Shown here one piece after another: positions 26,561-36,016 of a DNA stretch of 64,000 nucleotides. Position 1 is the first letter of the stretch. Each line of letters starts with the position of its first letter. The translations under genes and the position numbers were made by a program. This DNA comes from JASJBU01 sp963797085 (lineage in GTDB: Bacteria > Pseudomonadota > Gammaproteobacteria > Chromatiales > Chromatiaceae), in contig CAWCOA010000022.1 in NCBI GenBank assembly GCA_963797085.1, forward strand, positions 1 through 64,000. Reading direction: 5' to 3'. The notes beneath the pieces are model-generated. The model did not search any database, was not told where the DNA came from, and saw nothing but the letters and a program-made list of their open reading frames with translations.

Positions 26561-27619
26561 ATGCCATCGCAAAACGGTAATCGCGGACAGGGTAATCCCT
26601 GGGGTAGTGGAACCAAATCCCCACCGGATATTGATGACCTGGTCCGGCAGGGACAGGATCGTCTCAGGAAGATGCTGACGGGCGGCGGACCGCGCGGGGT
26701 CATCTTTCTTGTGATCATTGCCCTGGCAGGTCTGGGTGCATGGACTGCCTACTACACGGTACCGAGTGACTCAGTCGCGGTGGTGCAGCGCTTCGGCAAA
26801 TATCTCAAGGACGTTGAGCCGGGGTTACATTTCAAGCTCCCACTGGGCATTGATGTGGCGACTGTCGTCCCTGTCAAACGACAGTTGAAGCAGGAATTCG
26901 GCTTCACCACACCGGGCGGTCGTGATCCTTATCAGAGTCCACGCGACGGCAGGCGGGAAACGGAGATGGTGACAGGGGACCTGAACGCCGCACTGGTGGA
27001 ATGGGTAGTGCAATACCGCATCTCGGATCCGGTTAAGTTCCTTTTCGAAGTGCGGGAACCGAGTGAAACGCTGCGCTACGTGTCCGAATCAGTCATGCGG
27101 GAGGTGGTTGGCGATCGAACTGTGGACGAGGTGATCACCATCGGCCGACAGGAAATCGAAACCGAAGCGTTGGCCAAGATGCAGACGCTCTCAACTAAAT
27201 ACACCATGGGGATCAGTATCGACCAAGTGCAATTGAAGAACATCAATCCACCACAACCGGTGCAGGAGTCGTTCAACGAGGTCAACCAGGCCCAGCAGGA
27301 AAAGGAGAAGCTGATCAACGAGGCGCGGCGCGATTACAACAAGGTCATCCCGCTGGCCGAGGGCGAGAAGGATCAGCGTATCCGCGAGGCTGATGGTTAT
27401 CGGCTCAAGCGGATCAATGAAGCGGAAGGCGATGTCGCCCGCTTCAGCGCCCTGTTGGCGGAATACAGCAAGGCCCCGGAGGTCACGCGCCGCCGCATCT
27501 ATCTCGAGACCCTGCAGGAAGTCATGCCAGGCATTCGTTCCAAGATTATTGTCGATGAACAGACGCAGGGTATTCTACCACTATTGAATCTCGACACCCG
27601 CAATGGAGATCGGCCATGA
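26561..27619 (+). CDS. hflK: HflK, SPFH/prohibitin-family membrane protein
   Basis: 352 residues; GAGGAGAGTAACCC precedes the ATG. A Gly/Asn-rich cytoplasmic start is followed by a single membrane segment (GVIFLVIIALAGLGAWTAYY, about 47-66) and the SPFH domain (AVVQRFGKYLKDVEPGLHFK). A helical region (about 230-320) follows. HflK forms a large hetero-oligomer with HflC that encloses and modulates the FtsH protease. It overlaps hflC by four bases (ATGA). Here the pair is next to a DsrC-like gene rather than in the usual hfq-hflX context. Confidence 0.92.
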   Translation: MPSQNGNRGQGNPWGSGTKSPPDIDDLVRQGQDRLRKMLTGGGPRGVIFLVIIALAGLGAWTAYYTVPSDSVAVVQRFGKYLKDVEPGLHFKLPLGIDVATVVPVKRQLKQEFGFTTPGGRDPYQSPRDGRRETEMVTGDLNAALVEWVVQYRISDPVKFLFEVREPSETLRYVSESVMREVVGDRTVDEVITIGRQEIETEALAKMQTLSTKYTMGISIDQVQLKNINPPQPVQESFNEVNQAQQEKEKLINEARRDYNKVIPLAEGEKDQRIREADGYRLKRINEAEGDVARFSALLAEYSKAPEVTRRRIYLETLQEVMPGIRSKIIVDEQTQGILPLLNLDTRNGDRP

Positions 27620-28575
27620 ATAAATCAATTGCTATGTTGGTGTTATTGGGTATCGGCGGCTACGTCTTAATGAGTTCGATCTATACGGTGAGTGAAGTCG
27701 AGCAGGTGATCATCACCCAGTTCGGCAAACCGGTCGGCGCACCTGTCACGGCCGCCGGTCTGAAGGTCAAGGTGCCCTATATTCAGGAGGTCAATCCCAT
27801 CGACAAGCGGGTGCTTGAGTGGGACGGCAATCCATCGGATATGCCGACCAAGGACAAACTCTACATCTCGGTCGACCTGTTCGCACGCTGGCGGATCACC
27901 GATCCTCTGCAATACTTTTTACGATTGCGCGATGAACGCAGCGCCCAGTCGCGGCTGGACGATATCCTGGGCAGCGAGACCCGCAACGCGGTTGCCAAGC
28001 ATGAGCTGATCGAGATCATTCGTACCAGCAAGGATCGCGTACCGCTGCGCGACACCTTTCTGACCGACGCGGAGCAAAAACTGGATATGGGCGCGCTGGT
28101 GCCGATCCAGAAGGGACGCAAACTGGTCGAGCAGGAGATCTTTACCGCGGCAGCTGAGAAGGTGCGGGTGTTTGGTATCGAACTTTTGGATATTCGCTTC
28201 AAGCGCATCAACTACAACGAAAGCGTGCGCCCGAAGATCTATGATCGCATGATCAGTGAACGCCGCCAGATCGCGGAACGCTTCCTCTCGGAAGGTAACG
28301 GTGAGGCAGCCAGAATCCGCGGCAACCGTGTTCGTGACCTGAACAAGATCCAGTCGGAGGCCTACCGGCAGGTCGAGGAGATACGTGGCCTGGCGGACGC
28401 GAAAGCCAGCGAAATATACGCCGGTGCCTACAATCAGAGCACCGAATCGGTGGCGTTCTATGAATTCACCCGGACTATGCAGGCCTACAAGGCAATGATC
28501 GCGGAAAATACTACTCTGGTCCTTTCCACGGACAGTGACCTGTTCAAATTCCTCAAGGGGATGGAGTCCAGATGA
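27616..28575 (+). CDS. hflC: HflC, SPFH/prohibitin-family membrane protein
   Basis: 319 residues, partner of HflK. It has an N-terminal membrane segment (IAMLVLLGIGGYVLMSSIYTV), EQVIITQFGKPVGAPVTAAG typical of HflC, then LFARWRITDPLQYFLRLRDE and an alpha-helical tail with ERFLSEGNGEAARIRGNRVR. It is translationally coupled to hflK. Confidence 0.92.
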   Translation: MNKSIAMLVLLGIGGYVLMSSIYTVSEVEQVIITQFGKPVGAPVTAAGLKVKVPYIQEVNPIDKRVLEWDGNPSDMPTKDKLYISVDLFARWRITDPLQYFLRLRDERSAQSRLDDILGSETRNAVAKHELIEIIRTSKDRVPLRDTFLTDAEQKLDMGALVPIQKGRKLVEQEIFTAAAEKVRVFGIELLDIRFKRINYNESVRPKIYDRMISERRQIAERFLSEGNGEAARIRGNRVRDLNKIQSEAYRQVEEIRGLADAKASEIYAGAYNQSTESVAFYEFTRTMQAYKAMIAENTTLVLSTDSDLFKFLKGMESR

Positions 28576-28656
28576 TGTGGACGTTCCCGGTCCAGGCATT
28601 CGGTGTCAAACAATGACATCGGGCTAACCCAAGCCCTATGAACCGAGGAGATCGAA

Positions 28657-28827
28657 ATGAGCGGACAAGGCAAAACCTTGATGGCCGAATACGGTATTAC
28701 AAGCTCACCAAAGACGGTGTACTTCTACAAAGAGTACCGCTACGACAGACTTTCAGACGCGCTTAGTTATGCCAAGAGTGATACTAAGCGTACTGAACAC
28801 GACGGCGAAACCACCACGCCGGCCTGA
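28657..28827 (+). CDS. Small uncharacterised protein, 56 residues
   Basis: The ATG follows GAGGAGATCGAA. The protein starts MSGQGKTLMAEYG and contains KTVYFYKEYRYDRLSDALSY, a hydrophilic sequence with many aromatics and no signal peptide. No family was recognised. It lies 81 bases after hflC in the same direction and could be part of that transcript. The good ribosome-binding site and clean frame favour a real gene. Confidence 0.55.
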   Translation: MSGQGKTLMAEYGITSSPKTVYFYKEYRYDRLSDALSYAKSDTKRTEHDGETTTPA

Positions 28828-29017
28828 GAATCGAGCTTGTAGTCAACAAGTAAACCTCCCGTGTCCGGCTACTCGGCTGCGCCGGACCAGAAGGTGGCGC
28901 CCTTGGCGAGGAATTCGTCGTAGCGCATCTAGTGCGATCCGTCGCAGGAAAAGGTCTGGCTCACCATGCCGTTGAAAATATTGACGGAGGCCGTGTTCAG
29001 GTAGAGGAATTGTTTCG

Positions 29018-29740
29018 ATGCTTGTGACTTTGCGGAAAATTGTACAGGAAGTCAGCGCCGCAACACATCTGGATGACGTCCTGGACATCATTGTGCACCG
29101 GGTCAAAGAGGCGCTGTCAATCGATGCCTGCGCCGTGTATCTGACCGATGTGGAAAGCAATCATTACGTCTTGATGGCAGCAGATGGTTTTCACCAGGCA
29201 TCCATAGGCGAGGTCCGCATAGATCGACAGGAGGGCTTTCTGGGCCTGGTAGGCGAACGCCGCGAGTTGATTACGGTGTCGGACGCGGCGGCTCACTCAA
29301 CGATAGGCCATCGTGTCCTTCTTCAGCTCCAGACAGAGGCCGAAGAGACAAGACAGTACCCGCAACAGTGCGTCCTGGTGGGTGATACGGTGAGCATCGT
29401 GGAAATCTCCGCCGTGCCGGTGGGACAACTCGCCGGCATCGTCTGCATGCCCGGCTCGGCCCTGTCCCACACCGCCGTTATGGCGCGTGCCCTGGGCATC
29501 CCCGCCGTCGTGAGCGTATGTGGCGAACTGGCGGGAGATCCGGCAGGGGCGCTGTTGTTATTGGGGATGGGGGTCGATGCCCTGAGCATGAGCGCCACGA
29601 GCCTCGCGCACATCAAACTTGTCATTCGAAGTTTTTCGCCGCAGCGGGCGCGCTCACTCCTTGACGAGGCACTCTTAATGGAGGATGGATTTGCCGTTCA
29701 TCGCCTGCTGAGTGGAGCACTCGAAGAGGTTGGGGTTTAG
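29018..29740 (+). pseudogene. ptsP: Collapsed ptsP (GAF plus fragments of enzyme I-Ntr)
   Basis: 240 residues in one open frame. Residues 1-95 match the N-terminal GAF domain of PtsP (MLVTLRKIVQEVSAATHLDD, VYLTDVESNHYVLMAADGF). Then comes a piece of the phosphohistidine swivelling domain (GSALSHTAVMARALGIPAVV, with the active-site His) joined directly to the C-terminal end (CGELAGDPAGALLLLGMGVD, MSATSLAHIKLVIRSF). The PEP-binding TIM barrel and most of the N-terminal enzyme I region are missing, against about 750 residues in a full PtsP. Two or more internal deletions all keep frame, so a truncated protein could still be made, but it could not use PEP. Confidence 0.75.
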
Positions 29741-29933
29741 CTGAGGTTGAGGGCACTACGCTCGGTCGCTGCCAATATCTCCGGAGATCGCGGTCAGTCG
29801 ATCCAGGTGCCGTCCTGTTACCATTGGCCCGACTCGATGAGAACCTGGTAGCGGGAATTGCTGGAATTGTTCTACATCTCGTGTGGCACTCGAAATTGGC
29901 CGCCCCGTCAAAGGCGCCTGTCATGGTGTGAAC

Positions 29934-30065
29934 TCAGGAAGCCTTGATAATCAAGGGTACGGGATCCCCGGCATGCTTCTTCAGTCGCTTGGCCGCCTTC
30001 TTTTCCTTCGGTGACAGTAAGGCCTGTTTTTTTACTTCCCGGTTGGATCGCTGGGATTTGGGCAT
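29934..30065 (-). CDS. 43-residue basic protein, copy A
   Basis: The ATG at 30065 has AGGAG eight bases upstream. The sequence starts MPKSQRSNREVKKQALL then SPKEKKAAKRLKKHAGD, rich in Lys/Arg. A paralogue of exactly the same length lies at 38113-38244 with about 70% identity and a homologous upstream region. Conservation of both copies argues for a real gene. It may bind nucleic acid or ribosomes by charge, but that is speculation. Both copies lie near a DUF1488 gene or remnant. Confidence 0.72.
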   Translation of the reverse strand: MPKSQRSNREVKKQALLSPKEKKAAKRLKKHAGDPVPLIIKAS

Positions 30066-30517
30066 GATGTTAACTCCTGATTATATTACAGGGACGCGTG
30101 CAGAGGGGTTCAAGACGGAGTTGAAGGGCGTTTGCCCTGGTATTCCGATCAGTCCTGCATGGTTGTGCGCCGCTCCCTGCGGAAACTCCACCCCGTGTTG
30201 AATGCGCCGATATTTTCGGCTTGGGATGTGGCGATGGTTGCTGATACCTTAGTCTTTTACTCGGTAAATAGCTCATCACATTTCTTGATGAAACGAAGGG
30301 CGCACTTGGTTGTCTTCTTCGACAACACTGGACGCAATGAACATTGTTCGGTGCTGTGTACGCTGGCGTACGGACGGCCTTGTCAGAGAGGGGGATACTA
30401 TAGGCGCATCACCGGTCCGTGATTGCCAGGCGCGATTATGAACTGAATATTTAACATTTCTGAAGAGAATCGTCCGGATGACGCCGCCGCTCCGTTCCGA
30501 GTTCTCGGAGACAACTG
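30066..30517 (+). other. Intergenic, upstream regions of two divergent small genes
   Basis: About 450 bases between the basic-protein gene and the DUF1488 gene. Bases about 30063-30160 are homologous to 38242-38335, upstream of the second basic-protein copy. Nothing else was seen. Confidence 0.5.
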
Positions 30518-30787
30518 ATGCCATTGAGTTTTCCAAATCCAAGCTGCAGCTTCGACGCCACGAAAAATCGCGTCGACTTCTGGGGTTATGACAATGTGAT
30601 CGAGGTGTCCTTCCATGTGGAATCGGACGCCCTCAAAAAGCTTTGCCCAGAGATGGGCGACGCCGAGGCCGGATTTCTGAAGGCATTCGATACCGTACGG
30701 AAACGGATTTATGATGTTGCCGAAAAAGTTTATACGCGTGGAGGCAAGACCTCTTACGCCTACATTCTGGCTGCTAAGGATTTTTGA
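30518..30787 (+). CDS. DUF1488 family protein
   Basis: 89 residues: MPLSFPNPSCSFDATKNRVD, then FWGYDNVIEVSFHVESDAL and a C-terminal helix AFDTVRKRIYDVAEKVYTR. This is the typical short DUF1488 layout. Function is unknown. Its stop lies 18 bases before the fumC start. A broken second copy lies at 37826-37972. Confidence 0.8.
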   Translation: MPLSFPNPSCSFDATKNRVDFWGYDNVIEVSFHVESDALKKLCPEMGDAEAGFLKAFDTVRKRIYDVAEKVYTRGGKTSYAYILAAKDF

Positions 30788-30804
30788 TCGCTGAAAGGGC
30801 CGAT

Positions 30805-32220
30805 ATGTCCGTCAACCCGCGAACGGAAAAGGATGCGCTGGGGGCGGTGATGGTCCCCGGCAATCGTTTGTGGGGAGCCCAGACCCAGCGATGCCTGGAC
30901 CATTTCAAAATAGGCTCCGAGCGGATGCCGTTTGCAGTGATCAGGGCCCTGGCGCTGGTCAAGAAGGCGGCCGCTCAGACCAACGAGTCCCTGGGGATAC
31001 TGCCCGCCGATATCTCGGTTGAAATACAGAAAGCGGCCGACTCGGTTATTCGGGGCGAGCGCCTCGACGAGTTCCCCGTCACACCGTGGCAGACCGGCTC
31101 GGGCACCCAGACCAACATGAACATGAACGAGGTGATCGCCAACATCGCGAATCGCCACCTGGGCCATCCGCTGGGAGGCAAATACCCCGTTCATCCCAAC
31201 GACCACGTCAATCTCAGTCAGTCCTCAAACGACAGCTTCCCCACCGCCATGCACCTGTCCTACGCGCAGGAGACCGTCGCGGGGCTGCTGCCGCGCCTTG
31301 GGGCACTGGCGGACGAACTGCGCAAGCAGGCGCGACGCTTTGCGGACGTCACAAAGATGGGCAGGACCCACCTGCAGGACGCGACCCCATTGAGCGTCGC
31401 TGACGAGATGGGCGCCTGGGCCACGCAAATCGAACATGCGGGACGGCGGATCGAGAGCGGCCTGCAAGAGATCTACGCCGTCGCCCAGGGGGGTACTGCT
31501 GTCGGCACGGGACTCAACGCGCCGGATGGTTTCGATGTCCTGGTGTGTGAGAGGCTCGCGGAATTTACCGGCCTGCCCTTCGTCGCCGCGACGGACAAGT
31601 TCGCAGCCCTGGCGGCCCATGACGCCCTGGTTGGGGCATCCGGCGACCTGAACCGGCTCGCCATCGCCCTGTTCAAGATCAGTGCCGATTTCAAGCTGCT
31701 CGCCTCCGGTCCCAGGGGCGGACTGGGTGAGCTTCTGCTGCCGGCGAACGAGCCTGGGTCGTCGATCATGCCCGGCAAGGTCAATCCGACCCAGTCGGAG
31801 GCCTTGGCCATGGTGTGCTGCCAGGTGATGGGGAATCACCACGCGATCAGCATGGCGGGCAGCCAGGGACAGCTCCAGCTCAATGTCTTCAAGCCCGTGA
31901 TCATCGTGAACCTGCTTGGTTCCGTGCAGCTTCTCGGCGATGCCTGCGAGAGCTTCAGGGTAAATTGTGTGGCCGGATTGGACCTGGACCGACAGAGACT
32001 GGCCGAGCTGGCAGATGGATCGCTGATGCTGGTGACGGCGCTGACGCCTGTGATCGGCTACGACAAGGCTGCGCAGATCGCCCACACCGCCCACGCAGAA
32101 CGAACCACCCTGAAACAGGCGGCCTTGAAACTGGGATTCGTGAACGCCGACGAATTCGACCGCTTGGTGAATCCCCAGGCCCTGCGAAGACCCTATACGC
32201 CAAAAGATAGAAGTGGCTGA
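30805..32220 (+). CDS. fumC: Class II fumarate hydratase
   Basis: 471 residues from the ATG at 30805; an in-frame TTG at 30784 overlaps DUF1488 and is less likely. It carries the fumarase/aspartase signature GSSIMPGKVNPTQ (about residue 319), the substrate-binding TPWQTGSGTQTNMNMNEV and HPNDHVNLSQSSNDSFPTAM, and TKMGRTHLQDATP. The enzyme hydrates fumarate to malate in the TCA cycle and, as a class II enzyme, needs no iron-sulfur cluster. Length and motifs are complete. Confidence 0.95.
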   Translation: MSVNPRTEKDALGAVMVPGNRLWGAQTQRCLDHFKIGSERMPFAVIRALALVKKAAAQTNESLGILPADISVEIQKAADSVIRGERLDEFPVTPWQTGSGTQTNMNMNEVIANIANRHLGHPLGGKYPVHPNDHVNLSQSSNDSFPTAMHLSYAQETVAGLLPRLGALADELRKQARRFADVTKMGRTHLQDATPLSVADEMGAWATQIEHAGRRIESGLQEIYAVAQGGTAVGTGLNAPDGFDVLVCERLAEFTGLPFVAATDKFAALAAHDALVGASGDLNRLAIALFKISADFKLLASGPRGGLGELLLPANEPGSSIMPGKVNPTQSEALAMVCCQVMGNHHAISMAGSQGQLQLNVFKPVIIVNLLGSVQLLGDACESFRVNCVAGLDLDRQRLAELADGSLMLVTALTPVIGYDKAAQIAHTAHAERTTLKQAALKLGFVNADEFDRLVNPQALRRPYTPKDRSG

Positions 32221-32226
32221 CATACC

Positions 32227-32727
32227 CTAAGCCGCCGATATGCTATCCGTCCGGCTCGGTGTTGAGCATTGACTATGTCGCGATGGGGTATGAGGGCCTC
32301 GGAAAAATAAATCATCCCATCTTGCTTGCCTGGTTACCCAGCTCTGCCATTTGCCTTCGCGCTGATAGTGGCCGGTCTCGGGGTCCCGCATGATCGGCAG
32401 GCCCCACTCTTCGAATTTGTGAACCGCGGAGTCCACATGGCGCGCCATGTCGTGTGCAAGGTCTTCGCGTACCATTCTCATCAGGTCGTTGCGGGCATAA
32501 CGTACATGATCTTCGGGCTGATTTTCGTTCCATTGCATGCCCATGTAGCAATTGATCGCGTACAGGCCCTGGGCGACGGCGCCGCTGCGGTCGATATTGG
32601 CTTTCTCCGCGATGACGATCTTCATATCGCGTCCCCAATAGCAGGCCTCATAAGCAGCGCCGCAACCACCCATGCCGCCACCGACGACCAGGATGTCGCA
32701 GTCTTCGAATACGGTCTTGTAGCCCAT
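32227..32727 (-). pseudogene. aprA: Truncated aprA, APS reductase alpha subunit
   Basis: From the ATG at 32727 the protein begins with the FAD-binding fold of AprA (CDILVVGGGMGGCGAAYEAC, EKANIDRSGAVAQGLYAINC, MGMQWNENQPEDHVRYARND) and matches for about 128 residues to REGKWQ. It then runs into unrelated sequence and stops. Full AprA is about 620 residues, so most of the flavin domain and the substrate site are gone. AprA oxidises sulfite to APS in sulfur oxidisers. Its start overlaps the stop of the aprM-like frame. Confidence 0.82.
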
Positions 32728-33412
32728 TAGTAGTAGACTCCCTGTTTGAATTTGTCTTTTGAAATAACTGGCAGGCCTGTATCGATGTTGAGCGCGTCCG
32801 GTTCGTGGCAAAGCAACTGGGAGTTCAGTTCTTTTACGTCCGGCACCGGAAGCTCGGCAAGCCTTTGGGTTGCTTTCCCCCAGGGCTTGTCGGCTGGCGG
32901 TGGCTGGTTATCCCGCGACCCATCCGCCTCCGCCACACGCCGCTGAAAAGCCGCCGCGGGTTTGAAGAACATGTGGGCGAACTTCGACCACAGCAGGGTT
33001 CCGAACAAAACGGTGCTGGATATCACGAACAATGCGAAAAACAGTAAAGCCCATCCCCCGGGATCGGATAGCTGAACACCAGGATTGCGGTTGTGATAAT
33101 GAATATAATGAAACCGTACATCGTGAGCAAATGGGCAATTCGGCGCCTCGGGTTGCAGAACTCACCGGAAGTCAGGACATCCTCCACAGCAGTTTTCACA
33201 GCGATCGATACCTTTTCTCCACCGCCGAGTTGACGCTTTGCCAGTGCCTTGGAATTTTTTGCGGCTTCGAAAAAATACCTGGCACTCCTCTTTTGCATGG
33301 TATCCAGTATCGTTCTGCCCACAACCAGAATGACCATTGCAATGATATACACCTGCATTGCGATGGCTGGTATGAAAGCGGCAAGATCAGCGACGGGATT
33401 GTGGGTGAGCAT
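32727..33412 (-). pseudogene. aprM: aprM-like membrane anchor, frameshifted; aprB missing
   Basis: The start at 33412 follows TGGAGG. The first frame gives membrane segments (FIPAIAMQVYIIAMVILVVG and LLTMYGFIIFIITTAILVFSYP) typical of AprM, the membrane partner of APS reductase in purple sulfur bacteria. Near 33058 a run of five G, where six would keep frame, shifts into a second frame with WALLFFALFVISSTVLFG and WSKFAHMFFKPAAAFQ, ending at 32727. No CxxC ferredoxin clusters are present, so aprB, normally between aprM and aprA, is absent. The tail (ELNSQLLCHEPDALN ... KFKQGVYY) may be the end of aprB fused by deletion. Confidence 0.7.
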
Positions 33413-33668
33413 AAACTTGGCCTCCAGAGGCCTGGCCAACCTCGCGAACCGTCATGTGCCGCCAATTGCTGATGCCTGTTTAATTTGCCTGTTCCTCTTG
33501 AATGCGGAATCTTATTCAACATAAATCCGAGTAAAATAGTAGGAAAAGAGCCTGGACTAGTCATTGAGAAACCGCAATAGTTGAATTAAGAGGCAAGACA
33601 GAGCAGGGAACTATTTCCGAGTAATTTAGTCAGATATTTTAAATATCACTAAATTAGGAGATGCCAAT

Positions 33669-34118
33669 ATGAGTGGTCTAATCGCCAACTTTCCCTACAA
33701 CGGTGTGGTAACCGTCAACAGGGTGATTCTCAAACCCGAGTACACGGTCGATGATCTGCAGGAACGGGTAGCCCTGCTGTGCGAAAACGTCAAGACTTAT
33801 CACTCGGACACGGGATTCGTCGGTGGTTTCGTCGCCCTCAATAGCGGACAGATTTCTAATGAGGGTTCCACGGTTGGACAGGCGGTCGACAACCAGTTGA
33901 AGGATCGAGAAGCGCTCATCGTGACATTCTGGAAAAGCTTTGCCGACCACGAGGCCTCGCATCGCAGCGAAACCTTCCAGCCTCTATTCAATCAGGTGTT
34001 GGAACTCTGCGAGAACGGTAATGAGGAGATTGCCTACGAGATGCTCTGGTCCGGTAAGGGTTACAGTTCGGAAGAGGCGGAAGCGGCACGTGCGGCCAAG
34101 GAGTTGTACGCCGCCTGA
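33669..34118 (+). CDS. Uncharacterised protein, possible alpha/beta-barrel fold
   Basis: 149 residues, start preceded by TAGGAG. No signal peptide or membrane segment. It begins MSGLIANFPYNGVVTVNRV; the middle (TGFVGGFVALNSGQ, ALIVTFWKSFADHEASHRSE) recalls ABM/stress-responsive dimeric barrels, where a strand-helix ends in a W-x-S-x-x-x-H-x-x-S pattern, but the match is weak. It faces away from the broken apr genes across a 256-base gap. The function is unknown. Confidence 0.6.
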   Translation: MSGLIANFPYNGVVTVNRVILKPEYTVDDLQERVALLCENVKTYHSDTGFVGGFVALNSGQISNEGSTVGQAVDNQLKDREALIVTFWKSFADHEASHRSETFQPLFNQVLELCENGNEEIAYEMLWSGKGYSSEEAEAARAAKELYAA

Positions 34119-34268
34119 TACCAAACCGGTGATCTCTTGTGTAACGCGTGGACGCCCCAGCCCCTTCCTGGGATAAGTCCATTTCTCTGCGATGAGACAG
34201 TCGATGATTGACTGTCGATGGCAGTTAAGCCGGCCGGCCAAGGCGATAACCAGGAGCTGGAAGGGTTG
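34116..34268 (-). mobile_element. Integrase-core transposase relic
   Basis: Reading leftward, LLVIALAGRLNCHRQSIIDC matches the start of a rve-type transposase (ALAGWLNRHQQSVIDYL). It is joined without its intervening part to KWTYPRKGLGRPRVTQEI, the GRPR linker region of the same family. The catalytic DDE domain is gone. The remainder of 34119-34458 holds nothing recognisable. Confidence 0.6.
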
Positions 34269-34458
34269 GAGGACATGAGCTATTGCAGGAACAGATAATC
34301 CGTAATCTTGCTGGATAACAAGACCATATGGTTCATTCGTATATTTGCACCATACTGGATAGGTCGCGTTGAGATAGTCAGTAAGATGATTCCTCGACCT
34401 GGATCTACTCGGCATCCTGTTTGGAGCTTCCTGGGCACTGCTTCAACACCTTGCTCCA

Positions 34459-34954
34459 TCAACCCATGATTCGGGTGTAGCCCGCCTTGTCGGCCGCATA
34501 ACACCCGCAGGCAGCGGCCTCCAGACCACCGCGGTCGAGAATTGTGACATCCCCGCGGCGATAGCGGATCAGTCCGCCATCTTGCAGCGCAGGGCCGTGG
34601 TCGAGTTCACGGTGAAACGCCGCCGCATCCATGCGCAGCGCCGGGCCAGGGCCCTGCACCAGAGCGTGCAGCGGTGCAACATCCACCCCGAGCAGGAGTG
34701 AGACACCGAGCATGCCCTCATCACCGACCAGTCCGACCTCCAGACTGGCGCATGCACTGGTGGGTGTGGTGGTCAGAGAGATGAAACTATTCGTGGGAAA
34801 GTAGACGTGGCGAATGCCCTCGCCGGGTTCGATCAATACGTCGGAAAACACCAGCTCAACCGGCTCACAGCCCGCCAGAACACGCCGACGGTCCTCGTCC
34901 GGCAAGGCTGCAAGCCAGACGATTGTTGACGGAGTCGGACTTGATGGGCGGCAC
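34459..34954 (-). pseudogene. Crp/Fnr-family regulator, frameshifted and internally deleted
   Basis: A GTG at 34954 with AGGAGAG starts PPIKSDSVNNRL; an extra base near 34915 then shifts the frame to AALPDEDRRRVLAGCEPVEL. The cyclic-nucleotide-binding-like domain follows (GIRHVYFPTNSFISL, GLVGDEGMLGVSLLLG). At LQDGGLIRYRRGDVTILDR the sequence jumps to the far end of the DNA-binding domain; about 60 residues including the helix-turn-helix are missing compared with the intact paralogue at 35129-35848. It cannot bind DNA. Confidence 0.75.
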
Positions 34955-35128
34955 CTGTGCTCTCCTGGTGATGGGAATAGCGGCAAGCGGAAGCCGAAAA
35001 CCCATGCGCAAGGGGTATAACTTGACGCAAAAACCGTTGAATGTCCGGGCGGTAGCGTACATAACGTGCCTGACAGGCTCTGTGGCACACATCATAGGAT
35101 TGAGCAGGACGGCACCAGGCCGAGTGGA

Positions 35129-35848
35129 CTACGGAGTGACTATGCCAGGGAGCAGACGCTCGAACTCTTTTTTAACTACCTTGTAGCATTCGCAGACGCG
35201 CGCTTCCAGTCCGGGCCGGTCCAGCACGGTGATGTGGCCGCGACTGTAGTGAATCAACCCGGCACGCTGCAGCTTCCCGGCCGCCTCGGTGACGCCCTCG
35301 CGGCGCACACCGAGCATATTGGCGATCAACTCCTGGGTCATGGTCAGCTCGTTCGATGGCAGGCGGTCCAGGCTCAGTAGCAGCCAGCGGCACAGTTGCT
35401 GGTCCACCGAGTGATGCCGGTTGCACACCGCCGTCTGTGCCATCTGGGTCAGCAGGGCCTGGGAGTAGCGCAGCAACAGGCGCTGCATCGGGCCGGCGCG
35501 AAAGAACGCGTCCTTGAGCAACTGGCCCTTCAGCCGGTAGGCATGGCCGGCGCTTTGCACCACTGCACGGCTGGTGGTGGTCTCGCCGCCCATGAACAGG
35601 GAGACGCCGACTATGCCCTCGTTACCGACCACCGCGATCTCGGCCGATGCGCCATCCTCCATGACATAGAGCAGGGACACGATGCAGGTGGTGGGAAAAT
35701 AGACATGGCGCATCTGGATACCGGGCTCGCAAACGGTCTCGCCCAGCGGCATCGGTACAAGTTCCAGATGGGGGAGGAGGCGCGCGCTTTCGTCCTCCGG
35801 CAGGGCGGCGAGCAGGTGGTTCTGGCGGGGGTCATGAGGGGTGGGCAT
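35129..35848 (-). CDS. Crp/Fnr-family transcriptional regulator
   Basis: 239 residues. The N-terminal domain (IQMRHVYFPTTCIVSLLYVM, VVGNEGIVGVSLFMGG) lacks Fnr-type iron-sulfur cysteines. The C-terminal winged helix is complete: LTMTQELIANMLGVRREGV (recognition region) and LIHYSRGHITVLDRPGLE. The YFPT and GxEGxxG pattern is common in uncharacterised Crp-like regulators of environmental proteobacteria. It sits in tandem with a dead copy, implying duplication followed by loss. Targets are unknown. Confidence 0.85.
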   Translation of the reverse strand: MPTPHDPRQNHLLAALPEDESARLLPHLELVPMPLGETVCEPGIQMRHVYFPTTCIVSLLYVMEDGASAEIAVVGNEGIVGVSLFMGGETTTSRAVVQSAGHAYRLKGQLLKDAFFRAGPMQRLLLRYSQALLTQMAQTAVCNRHHSVDQQLCRWLLLSLDRLPSNELTMTQELIANMLGVRREGVTEAAGKLQRAGLIHYSRGHITVLDRPGLEARVCECYKVVKKEFERLLPGIVTP

Positions 35849-36016
35849 GAGCAGTTTTCACAATTGTCGGCCACGCAGGAATCTAAACATCGATGTGTGG
35901 ATGCATCAACATCCAAACCGGATGGTGCTTATCTTACCCCGCGCTGTCCATGTACGGTAGCGTACAGACCCAGCGGGGCATTCGGCAGTATATTCAACTC
36001 AAAGTGAGAGGTTCTC

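Noticed and set aside
31225..32223. 332-residue minus-strand frame
   Set aside because: Antisense to fumC, which is complete and has all family motifs.
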